A stretch of DNA of 64,000 nucleotides from Parasponia andersonii (taxonomy: Eukaryota; Streptophyta; Magnoliopsida; Rosales; Cannabaceae), in assembly GCA_002914805.1 (NCBI GenBank), contig JXTB01000028.1, positions 485,728 to 549,727 on the forward strand, read 5' to 3'. The position numbers and the translations under genes were made by a program. Of the stretch, positions 55,466 to 64,000 are shown piece after piece (positions within the stretch are counted from its first letter, which is position 1; each line of letters starts with the position of its first letter). Below the pieces are notes generated by a model that worked only from the letters and a program-made list of their open reading frames with translations, was not told where the DNA came from and did not search any database.

Positions 55466-56712
55466 TAGTCAACTTCCTTTTGATTTGCCTTTGGGAATGC
55501 TATGAGTCTTAACTAATTTGTTTTCCTTTTTCCTACTTCAACGTTAGATCCCTTTGATTTTATTTTTTTTTCCTTATATTTGTATGTCATTGCCCAATAA
55601 ATTTCTACCCAAAACTTCATTATAGGACAGAAAACAACTTTATTTTCCGAAAAAAAAAAAGAAAAGAAGGAAAAAGATAAAAACCTCTATGAAACTTGAA
55701 CTAACTTTTTTATTAGGGCTAATAACATTAATAACTGTGAATTAAATCTGTTGTACAATTTTGGCTTCTAATTTTTAACTTTTAAACTATATAATTGTTA
55801 TAATAATGACTTTTTATCATAAATTATCAAATATTTAATAGAAAAGAGTATCACAAAATACACAGTTTAATAACTGTAGTAAATAATGAGATAGGTTAGT
55901 TTGGCCTTGGGATCCGGCAGAAGAACTGAATTGACGGATTCAAATTGGTTTTCGGGTGATCCGCAAGTCCAGTGACACTGACGTTGCAAGACTTTTTTGT
56001 TCTTATTTTTATTAATTTTTAAGTTTCTGTCCTTGGTTTGACCAATGACGGTGTTTAACTTATCGCCAACCAAAAAGAGAAACTTTGTTTTTTTAAGAAC
56101 GGAAGTAGTCTTCCCGATCTTGTTGCCACTAATCGACAATTAATGCAATTCCTACGTAAAAAAATCTACTCAAGACAAGACTATTCCATTTTAGAACAAG
56201 TAATGATTATATTTTACATGATTATGAACCCGAGAATTTCTATTTTCATTTGATCTTTTGGAGGGAGAGGCATTGCAGGATTTAAAATAGTTACAAAAAA
56301 AAAAAAAATACTATAGATGATAATGGGTTCGCTAGAAATTATAAGTCGCCTCGATGACCCAAGTTGCATAACCAACGAAAAAAAAAGAAAGTTAATTAAA
56401 TAATCAAAACAAGTTACCTAACCCACGTGTCTATATAAGCAAATAAAAAACAGAACGATCAGAGCAAATGTCAAAAAAAAAAAAAAAGGATTAAAATTAC
56501 AAAGTTTGCGTGCTTTAGTTCAAAAGTGTCTATATATTGTACAGGTTGTTAAAAAAATATGATGTCGAAAATTTGAAGAAGAATCTATGTTATATATAAA
56601 TGTATATTATATCATCCTAATTTCTTCACGACATGAATAACATACAGAGACTAAAAAATCAAAACATGGTTAACTAAACAAAGCGTTTCATCTTTTAATT
56701 CCGGGCGAACTA
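55466..56712. other. Intergenic DNA, 3' side of the PSB33-like gene
   Basis: No supported gene. A 90-codon frame at 55867-56139 has no domain. A-runs occur near 55652, 56290 and 56474. Confidence 0.55.
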
Positions 56713-58092
56713 CTATTTAAAAGCATTTGGAATGGAATAAATAAAGTCCAAGAAGCCCGTGCCTTTAAGAAGACCTTTACCAGTCAAGAGCTCAAAATCC
56801 AACAACAACAGGAACCCAATTACAGCTGCTTTCCCATTGATAATCTCATTCTTCCCTGTGAAACCAAACCCTTCTAGATTCTCATCAACTACCATCCTTA
56901 CCTAAAATGCACAAGTGTTCAAACGAATCAAAAGAACAGAACTTACAGATACTAAATTACCAATGAAATGAATGAAAATGCGAATCGAACATTTTGATAG
57001 GAAGCAACATAATTCAATACTGAAACATCTAGGACATAAATCAAACCAAGTACCATAGGGATATACCAATGGCCATGATCTGTTAATTAGTTGCGCCAAT
57101 GTGGCACTGCTCAATTGCATCAAATAAAAGAAATAGATTGACATAGTTACCTCCTCCACATTGACATCAGTTGCAGTGACACCAGGTTGAGCTTTCCCAC
57201 TGAACACAATTTCAGCAGATGCTTCAGGTTTTATGCCTCCTTTAATGCTGATATATATGTTTTCTTCATCAGTTTTCACAGGAAAAACAAACAGCGTCCT
57301 CAAAGCGGGTGTTAGAACTCTGAGTACTGGGTTTTTCGGATACCATTCCTTGNTTCTTGACCATTATAGAATTAAAGGGCAGAAAGTAAATATTTTTATC
57401 CTATATATGAGTCACAAAAGATATCAAAAACACGCTCCAACTATTCTGCATAATTCCCAAACCAACCCCAACGATTTTGATTATCATTTTATTCCAAGAT
57501 TTAAACGATAAATCATTTAATTCCAAAAATTTAAACGATTTTGATGATGATCATATCAGTGCGAAGCAATTCTAAGAAATTAAACTATAAATTTCCGATT
57601 ACAGAATCGAATTAAAAAAAAAAAAAGGAAAAAAGAAAAACGAAAGAGAGAAACCTGAGTGAGCTTAGCATTGAGCAAACCCTCAGAATAGGCACCCTCA
57701 GCAGGAGAGCGATTCTCAATGGCGAACAACTCGTCCTTATACCACAACAACAGAATCGCCTCTCCGTCTTGTAATATCACTCTCCTCTCTCCCCTCGGCA
57801 GCGCCGAAAGCGGCACCACCGGGATCCAGTTCTCTCGTCCGTCGCCGCCGGACGCCGACGACTCCTCCGCCACCGAAACCTCCGTCGCCTCGCACCTGAT
57901 TCGGCGGGAATGCCAAGGGGCAAAACGGTCACATCCATGGATTTTGGCGGAAGAAGCGGAGACGTTGTTGAAGGTCGGCTGAGATGGGCGGAGGAGAGGT
58001 AGGGAGGAGCGGACGGGGGCAGTAAGGTAATTTCGGTACAATGCGGGGGCAAATGGAGAGGAGGGATTGGAGAATGTGGTGGTGGTGGCCAT
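56713..58092 (-). CDS. PSB33: PSB33-like chloroplast photosystem II protein (Rieske-type fold), exon 2 interrupted by an assembly gap
   Basis: Exon 1 (58092-57655) encodes a Ser/Pro-rich transit peptide, then IPVVPLSALPRGERRVILQD, LLLWYKDELFAIENRSPAEG and AYSEGLLNAKLTQ, ending at a GT donor. Exon 2 is only partly present: from the N at 57353 it reads KEWYPKNPVLRVLTPALRTL, then DEENIYISIKGGIKP and EIVFSGKAQPGVTATDVNVE, to a donor at 57150. Exon 3 (56901-56713) has VRMVVDENLEGFGFTGKNEI, NGKAAVIGFLLLLDFELLTG and KGTGFLDFIYSIPNAFK. The C-terminus carries the membrane helix with the NGKAA chlorophyll-binding-like motif of the light-harvesting-like (LIL8) group. About 20 residues expected between LTQ and KEWYP, in the Rieske-type fold, are missing from the assembly. 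I recall Arabidopsis AT1G71500 (PSB33/LIL8), which tunes photosystem II organisation in thylakoids. Confidence 0.9.
57353..57353. other. Single N: assembly gap inside PSB33-like exon 2
   Basis: One undetermined base. The family protein shows that a stretch of exon 2 (and its splice acceptor) must lie here, so the true gap is larger than one base. Confidence 0.85.
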
Positions 58093-58752
58093 GGGAATGG
58101 ATATGGTGAGGAGAGAGAGAGGGAGAGAGAGAGAGAGCGTGGGAGAGGAGCGAAAGGAGGAAGTGAAGAGTCAGCATTGTCACAGTCCACAGAAATTGGA
58201 TAACGAGAGTGTGTGAGTGAACATCAATAATAATGAAGAGGAAACTAAGCCACATATGCCCCATTTTAAAGCTACGTATTAATGAATAGGCTGGGACACC
58301 TCTCAGTCTACAATCTATTCTCCTTACACGTTTGCTAAAACCACACCTTCATTAAAATTTAAAATATAATTGTTATTAATTATACCTCTTATTTTTCCAA
58401 AACAGCCCCCAAACTGTCTTTTCCCACCCAATTCTTTCCTTTTTCTTCTTCTAGGGATAATTGGAAGTCATTGTTGCATATTCATGAAATAACTTGAAAA
58501 ATACACCGAGAATTTTAAAGCGTTGCACCTGAAAATTCAATTTAGATTGCATTTGTATCCTTCAAAACTTCCAAAGTAAATAATTCCTCTCTAACTTAAT
58601 TTTCTTGATTTTATTATTAAGTATGGCGACCCATAAACCATCTTAGGAAAAAAGAAAATTAAAAGAAAACGAATAATCTTACGTGAAAAACTAAATTAGG
58701 GCGAAGACAAATCTTTGAAAATAAGAGAAAGAAAACAAAATTTATTAGAGGT
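58093..58752. other. Upstream region of the PSB33-like gene
   Basis: A GA-rich tract (about 58108-58140 on plus) lies just upstream of the start codon, reading CT-rich in the transcript as in many plant leaders. No other gene. Confidence 0.5.
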
Positions 58753-59485
58753 TGTTGACAGAGGTTTTGTTAACAATAAATTTAGAAAAAATACAAAAAT
58801 GTGGATTGTGTGTGAAAAGGGTTAATTAATCAATACAAACAAAGAAACAAGAATTTTATAGTGGTTCAGCTCAAAAAAAGATGAGCTTACATCCACTGTT
58901 TTTTTTACTATTTTTTGGAGAATTACAATAGCTCAAAATTACAATGTGTTGTCTGGAAAGAAGAAGCAAGAGTTTAAAAAGTTCCCAAAAGATCTCAAAG
59001 ATAAAAGATTAAAGATTAAAAAGAATCCCCCACTAAAACATTGAACTCCCTTTATATAGGTGAGGATAGCTCAATGTTTCCCAATCGTGAGAATGGGTAA
59101 CTGTATAATCAGAGAATACAATTCGAGTAACAATATAACTGGGTAATAACTTAAATGAGATGACTGGTCGATCTTGAAAAAGAAACTTTTGTTTCCCTTT
59201 CTTTGTAGATTACCCGTTTGACGAAAATTAGTCTAGTTTCCTTTTCATTCTAGTCGTACTTAAAGTCGCACTTAACTCTTTCAGAGGAGGTCTTACTAAC
59301 TTATGCGGCGGAGTCGCACTAACTTATGCGATAGAGGTCGCACTTTAACTCTTTCGGAGGAGGTCGCACTAACTTATGCGGTAGATGTCATACTTAACTC
59401 TTACTCATGCAGCCTGACACGTTCATTTAGTCAACTTTTCCCTTTTTGGTATTGACCAACATATAGGATTTTAGACCGTACAACA
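58753..59485 (+). repeat. Left LTR of retrotransposon copy 2
   Basis: Starts TGTTGACAGAGG, ends GACCGTACAACA. It contains a TATA element tttatatagg at 59051-59060, as in copy 1. Between about 59285 and 59395 it has about four tandem copies of a unit around 'gaggtcgcactaacttatgcg', fewer in the other LTRs. Confidence 0.85.
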
Positions 59486-59495
59486 ATTGCCCCCC

Positions 59496-59528
59496 AGCTC
59501 CATTAGTTCTTTAGGACAAAATAGAGCT
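59496..59528 (+). other. Conserved hairpin just inside the LTR, copy 2
   Basis: agctccatt (59496-59504) pairs with aatagagct (59520-59528) with one mismatch. Same loop as in copy 1. Confidence 0.55.
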
Positions 59529-60486
59529 TCCTTATCCTATAAGTGCGAGCTTAAAAAATGCGATGTCACGACTTGGACTTGAGACCTTTGAAGAGTCGTC
59601 AGATCTCAAATCTCACCTTTTCAAGATCACGCGTACCTTTTTCTGGCAGATGAAATCACGTGTCACCTTTTCTAAGAAGAATAGCACAGCTCGAGGAGAC
59701 TTTTCCATTCTTTTTCTTTTTTAAACAAACACAATGATAGCGATGACGCCAACTGTTGTCTTAAATCAAATCGTTTCAAATTTTGAAAAGATACCGATTT
59801 AATTTCGGAAAATCAAATCTCGCGTGAACTTCGGCCTTTGGATCTGAAAATTAAATACCTTGATCTACGGCTGTGATTTGACAATACTCGAGTCATATAT
59901 ATCGAAAACTAATCCACCTCCTCTTCAAAAAACCTATCGTCTGTCATTCTCTCGAAACCCGAAGTATTCACAGGGCAACCCTTTTGGCGTCATTTTGTTT
60001 TTCAGCTCGTACAACTTTCAGTCTCTTCTCCGACGAAGCTATCACCGCAATCCTTCAGACTATACCTCGATCCCTCTGTCTTCGAAGAAAGGTTAGTATA
60101 TATCCTCTCTCTTATTGTTCTCTGTCCAGAAAACCCATATACAGATTTTATTTCTAGAAATTGAATCTAGTTGTAGAGCCTAAATGTCCTGAATAAAAAC
60201 CCGTCCCACACCCGGATGGACTGGAATGAGAATTTTTTAGATCTCCTTCGTTGGTTTATAGAATACCTTTTTTTAGATGACTAACAGAGATGAACTCGTG
60301 AAAGAGTTTTTTATTTTTTTTTTAAATGAACTGCTCGAACAATTTTTATGAATTCGTAGATCGATTAGAAAAAATTCGATGAGTAGCTTGTTGATGCAAT
60401 CCTAGGATGAGACCCCAAAACTGCTCTCATATAACTAAGGTTCCTGATGCTCACATAGGACTAAATCCATCCATATTTCTTTTCAG

Positions 60487-61509
60487 ATATCTAGTAGTGA
60501 GGATTTTAGGGAAGGGAATGTATTCTCAAGAGAATCTTCCAATACCAGTGTTAGCTCCATAAACCTCGAAGATTATCTTGAGCCAGAACCTGAAGTTGAG
60601 ATAACTAGGGTCAGGCAAAGTAGTCCTCACATAGGTGACCTTCCTCAAGACCAATGGCCCCGGTATATCAGAGATGCCTCTGCATTCGCAATGAGTTATC
60701 AATATGTAAAGGGAGACTGGTCATGTACCAATATAAGGACGAGCTGCATCACGAACAGGCTCAGCAAGATCATGTATAACTACAAGATTGCCATCCCCCT
60801 TCGCCTTTCCATGGAGTTCAATCGATCATATACACCACCTTACAGAATTGCTTCATTCTTTGAAGCAGTTCTCAAATATGGGGTCCACCTCCCACTTTAT
60901 CCTTACATAAAATCCATCGTCGATTATTATGGAGTCATTCTTTTTCAACTAACTTCAAACACTTATAGATACATGGTAGGTCTGTACATACTATACCATA
61001 AACTAGGCTTAGAAACCCCCACTCCTGAAGAGTTCGCTTGGTTTTACCAAGTGAAATCGAACCCATCAGACTTCGGCTTCTTTTATGTGAGCAAGTGGCC
61101 GAACCAAGCAATAAAAACTATCTACGGGGTTCGCAACAACATGAGAAAATGGAAAAATCCATTTTTCCTCTCTGACTATGCGGATAACGACTTCTTTCAG
61201 AATCCTGGTAGGTAGCTTTCAGTTTATCGTCTTTTCTGTATAATCATATTATTCTGATCGCACTCATATGTCATCGCAGATAATAGGGAACGACCTAGAC
61301 TTTCCAAAGAACAGCTCGCAAGGGTGTACAGAATAAATGACCTTTTGATTGAAGAATTCGATTGGAAGAAACTTAGGACTTCCAAGAACTTAGTCGCTTG
61401 CGGTCTGCTTCCAAAGAGAGCCGCGTTCCCGGATCCCACCGTCCGTTCGACCAGACCCTCGAGCTCAAAGAAGAAGAAGCCGAGGAAGCAGACGGAAAAG
61501 ATTACCTAG
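60487..61509 (+). CDS. Retrotransposon protein with PF04195 domain (spliced, start codon lost)
   Basis: Exon one follows an acceptor at 60486 and runs to the donor at 61208; exon two starts at 61280 and meets TAG at 61507-61509. The first codon is ATA where copy 1 has ATG, so the family start is lost and the next in-frame ATG is at 60691. Order of features: acidic SSSEDFREGNVF and ITRVRQSSPHIGDLPQDQWP, then the PF04195 core WSCTNIRTSCITNRLSK, PPYRIASFFEAVLKYGVHLP, IKSIVDYYGVILFQLTSNTY, RYMVGLYILYHKLGLETPTP, SDFGFFYVSKWPNQAIKT and NMRKWKNPFFLSDYADNDFF. Exon two adds RPRLSKEQLARVYRINDLLI and a Lys/Arg/Ser-rich end. The role of this domain is not established; a gag-like structural role is my inference from position. 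Downstream DNA continues in frame-broken form towards the coiled-coil block. Confidence 0.7.
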
Positions 61510-62257
61510 TCTTCCAAACCTAGAAAACAAAAAGCACCTGCCACTCCTACAACCTCGGAACCATTATCTCTAAAAACCGCATCACCACCAACTTCTTAAC
61601 AGCAAGAAGGTAATTATATATATATATATATATATTTTATCATCATCTATTATGTCACCTCGCATGTTGACTTACATCTGTACAGAAATGATTATTTGTA
61701 GCGAACTACTAGCACCGCCTTCCACTCTGGGGTCAATGGCAAAGTCCAAGATGCCAGAGAGCACACCTCCATCGACATCAAAAGGGAAAGAGAAGGTCGA
61801 CACTTCCAAGAAACGAAAAGTCACCTTTGAGGATATCCCGACAAGCTCGCCTCCTCTTCAGCCTCAAACTGTGAGCCATCCCGATCCATCCAGTGCCACT
61901 TCTTCAGAACCGAACCAGGTTGATAAAGACGAGGAGCTTTTCGCACTCCTTAACCAATTACCGGAGAAGGCTGGTATGAGCGCAACCTTCATTGATTGCT
62001 TCACTTCTGAAGATGGCTGGGATAGGATAAAGCGACGATCAGCCAAGGTTACCTTCGGTTCTGCGATGAGGATGTTGGCGAATGTAAGCATCTTCTATTT
62101 TCTCTTTTCAACGCATTTTTCTGTTATTGATGTGTTATATTGTCAGATGGCTGCAACTGCTATCCTGATGCATGACCCAGTCCTTGAGTGTTTGGAGAAG
62201 GCCGAAAAAGTCGAAGAGATAACCCAAGCATTCGAGGACTCGGAGAAGGCTCGCGAG
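60964..62257 (+). repeat. First copy of a 1,294-bp direct duplication (probable assembly artefact)
   Basis: Reads the same as 62259-63552 at an offset of exactly 1,295 wherever I compared it, including intron sequences, an AT microsatellite (about 61618-61634) and internal stop codons. It ends at the N. Confidence 0.85.
61652..62257 (+). pseudogene. Retrotransposon coiled-coil protein, first (cut-off) copy
   Basis: Same sequence as the start of the block at 62947, interrupted by the N at 62258. See that entry for content. It is probably not a separate gene. Confidence 0.6.
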
Positions 62258-62258
62258 N
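62258..62258. other. Single N: contig join between duplicated segments
   Basis: The bases left of it match those ending at 63552 and the bases right of it match those starting at 60964. It therefore joins two contigs with overlapping content. Confidence 0.85.
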
Positions 62259-63552
62259 TATAGATACATGGTAGGTCTGTACATACTATACCATAAACTA
62301 GGCTTAGAAACCCCCACTCCTGAAGAGTTCGCTTGGTTTTACCAAGTGAAATCGAACCCATCAGACTTCGGCTTCTTTTATGTGAGCAAGTGGCCGAACC
62401 AAGCAATAAAAACTATCTACGGGGTTCGCAACAACATGAGAAAATGGAAAAATCCATTTTTCCTCTCTGACTATGCGGATAACGACTTCTTTCAGAATCC
62501 TGGTAGGTAGCTTTCAGTTTATCGTCTTTTCTGTATAATCATATTATTCTGATCGCACTCATATGTCATCGCAGATAATAGGGAACGACCTAGACTTTCC
62601 AAAGAACAGCTCGCAAGGGTGTACAGAATAAATGACCTTTTGATTGAAGAATTCGATTGGAAGAAACTTAGGACTTCCAAGAACTTAGTCGCTTGCGGTC
62701 TGCTTCCAAAGAGAGCCGCGTTCCCGGATCCCACCGTCCGTTCGACCAGACCCTCGAGCTCAAAGAAGAAGAAGCCGAGGAAGCAGACGGAAAAGATTAC
62801 CTAGTCTTCCAAACCTAGAAAACAAAAAGCACCTGCCACTCCTACAACCTCGGAACCATTATCTCTAAAAACCGCATCACCACCAACTTCTTAACAGCAA
62901 GAAGGTAATTATATATATATATATATATATTTTATCATCATCTATTATGTCACCTCGCATGTTGACTTACATCTGTACAGAAATGATTATTTGTAGCGAA
63001 CTACTAGCACCGCCTTCCACTCTGGGGTCAATGGCAAAGTCCAAGATGCCAGAGAGCACACCTCCATCGACATCAAAAGGGAAAGAGAAGGTCGACACTT
63101 CCAAGAAACGAAAAGTCACCTTTGAGGATATCCCGACAAGCTCGCCTCCTCTTCAGCCTCAAACTGTGAGCCATCCCGATCCATCCAGTGCCACTTCTTC
63201 AGAACCGAACCAGGTTGATAAAGACGAGGAGCTTTTCGCACTCCTTAACCAATTACCGGAGAAGGCTGGTATGAGCGCAACCTTCATTGATTGCTTCACT
63301 TCTGAAGATGGCTGGGATAGGATAAAGCGACGATCAGCCAAGGTTACCTTCGGTTCTGCGATGAGGATGTTGGCGAATGTAAGCATCTTCTATTTTCTCT
63401 TTTCAACGCATTTTTCTGTTATTGATGTGTTATATTGTCAGATGGCTGCAACTGCTATCCTGATGCATGACCCAGTCCTTGAGTGTTTGGAGAAGGCCGA
63501 AAAAGTCGAAGAGATAACCCAAGCATTCGAGGACTCGGAGAAGGCTCGCGAG
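62259..63552 (+). repeat. Second copy of the 1,294-bp direct duplication
   Basis: Partner of 60964-62257. Beyond 63552 the sequence continues naturally (gaggaggagaaaaaagcc), so this copy represents the true continuation of the element. Confidence 0.85.
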
Positions 63553-63846
63553 GAGGAGAAAAAAGCCTTCGATTTAGAAAGGCAGCAGCTGCTCAAAGAT
63601 CTGGCCAAGGAGAATTTCGAAAAAGAGAAACTTGAGGAAAAAATTATTGATCTTGAAAAGACTATCTCCGAGCATCTGGATCGCATGAAGGAGGCGACGA
63701 CAGAGGCGGCTCATAAGGCTATTGAAGAATTCAAGGCTACTGAAGTCAAAGAGCTCGAAGAGAAAGCCAGTAACATCGCCTCGTCGACCATTATATATAA
63801 CATCCTATGCGAGCATCTGAACTTCGACTTTTCCATCCTTAGCTAA
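62947..63846 (+). CDS. Retrotransposon coiled-coil protein (3' coding block of the PF04195-type element)
   Basis: An open frame of about 300 codons. A Ser/Pro/Lys-rich start (KMPESTPPSTSKGKEKVD, KKRKVTFEDIPTSSPPL) includes a likely nuclear-type basic patch. Then EELFALLNQLPEKAGMSATF and GWDRIKRRSAKVTFGSAMRM follow. A likely intron (donor GTAAGC at 63379-63384, acceptor CAG before ATGGCTGCAACT near 63442) is read through in frame. The spliced product would join RMLAN to MAATAILMHDPVLECLEKAE. A charged heptad-like region follows (EEITQAFEDSEKAREEEKKA, LLKDLAKENFEKEKLEEKII, EEFKATEVKELEEKASN), a long coiled coil. A stop at 63844-63846 interrupts DFSILS; VVDLVRSWKEAEATKAG continues beyond it to 63927 in the same frame. 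The true 5' exon linkage to the PF04195 block is not settled. Confidence 0.6.
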   Translation: MSPRMLTYICTEMIICSELLAPPSTLGSMAKSKMPESTPPSTSKGKEKVDTSKKRKVTFEDIPTSSPPLQPQTVSHPDPSSATSSEPNQVDKDEELFALLNQLPEKAGMSATFIDCFTSEDGWDRIKRRSAKVTFGSAMRMLANVSIFYFLFSTHFSVIDVLYCQMAATAILMHDPVLECLEKAEKVEEITQAFEDSEKAREEEKKAFDLERQQLLKDLAKENFEKEKLEEKIIDLEKTISEHLDRMKEATTEAAHKAIEEFKATEVKELEEKASNIASSTIIYNILCEHLNFDFSILS

Positions 63847-64000
63847 GACGTGGTCGACCTTGTCCGGAGTTGGAAGGAAGCGGAAGCTACCAAAGCTGGA
63901 GATTGTGGAGTGAGCACGTCTGCATAAATTTTTTTTTTATTTTTTAACTTCAGAACAATACAGGCTTAGTCCCCTTCTTATTTGTATTTCTTTGCTTGTA

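Larger units (their letters stand above)
58753..64000 (+). mobile_element. PF04195-type LTR retrotransposon, copy 2 (runs off the window)
   Basis: Left LTR, hairpin leader, 5' untranslated intron, a spliced coding region with a PF04195 ('putative gypsy type transposon') domain, a basic Ser/Lys-rich block and a long coiled coil. The part 60964-62257 appears twice because of a join marked by N at 62258. No reverse transcriptase or integrase is visible up to 64000, so the element may be non-autonomous or its pol may lie further right. Confidence 0.8.

Noticed and set aside
54885..55505. Several frames of 60-115 codons
   Set aside because: They lie in a solo LTR bounded by a target duplication, so coding is not supported.
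57777..58264. Frames of 111-137 codons overlapping PSB33-like exon 1
   Set aside because: Pro/Ser/Leu-rich shadow frames from a GA/CT-rich leader.

Overview
This window is plant nuclear DNA. Its genes are split by many GT..AG introns, intergenic DNA is very AT-rich, and one gene encodes a chloroplast photosystem II protein. LTR retrotransposons (Copia, Gypsy and a PF04195-type family), hAT elements and tRNA-derived SINE-like units are abundant. The gene set suggests a dicot; I cannot name the species. All functions below come from reading the sequence and from memory of families. No search was run.

Layout. 1-250 is a GC-rich tandem repeat. 2.2-3.8 kb holds a broken DUF212 (acid phosphatase/haloperoxidase-related) gene, followed by a hAT-like element with target duplications at 4.17-5.35 kb. 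6.5-11.1 kb is a large degenerate AT-rich repeat with a higher-order period near 1.8 kb. 12.0-15.6 kb is a complete ten-exon queuine tRNA-ribosyltransferase accessory subunit (+). 16.1-25.3 kb is a complete ten-exon plastid-type thioredoxin/GST-fold gene (-), with a 5.2 kb decayed Copia element in one intron. 27.3-29.5 kb is a UPF0301/DUF179 gene (+). 30.2-33.0 kb is an eight-exon, probably N-myristoylated CDK-like kinase (-). 34-44 kb is a transposon graveyard: SINE-like, CACTA-like, MITE-like, a long inverted repeat, and Gypsy and Copia fragments bracketed by an 80-bp direct repeat. 44.6-47.7 kb is a six-exon hydroxysteroid dehydrogenase-like SDR (+). 48.6-49.1 kb is an intronless AP2/ERF gene (-). 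50.1-52.3 kb is a broken PF04195-type LTR retrotransposon abutting a truncated hAT transposase (52.3-54.3 kb). 54.9-55.5 kb is a solo LTR of the same family. 56.7-58.1 kb is a PSB33-like gene (-) containing an assembly gap. 58.8-64.0 kb is a second, longer member of the LTR family.

The host genes are housekeeping or plastid functions and do not form one pathway. The thioredoxin-fold, CDK-like kinase and HSD genes occur in an order that I recall from Arabidopsis AT4G10000-AT4G10020, which suggests ancient microsynteny expanded here by repeats.

Two single-N positions matter. The N at 57353 replaces missing coding sequence of the PSB33-like gene. The N at 62258 joins two apparently identical 1,294-bp segments and is most likely a false duplication at a contig join. 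No clearly new defence or metabolic system is visible. The least familiar items are the PF04195/coiled-coil LTR family with a hairpin in place of a usual primer-binding site, and the AT-rich higher-order repeat.
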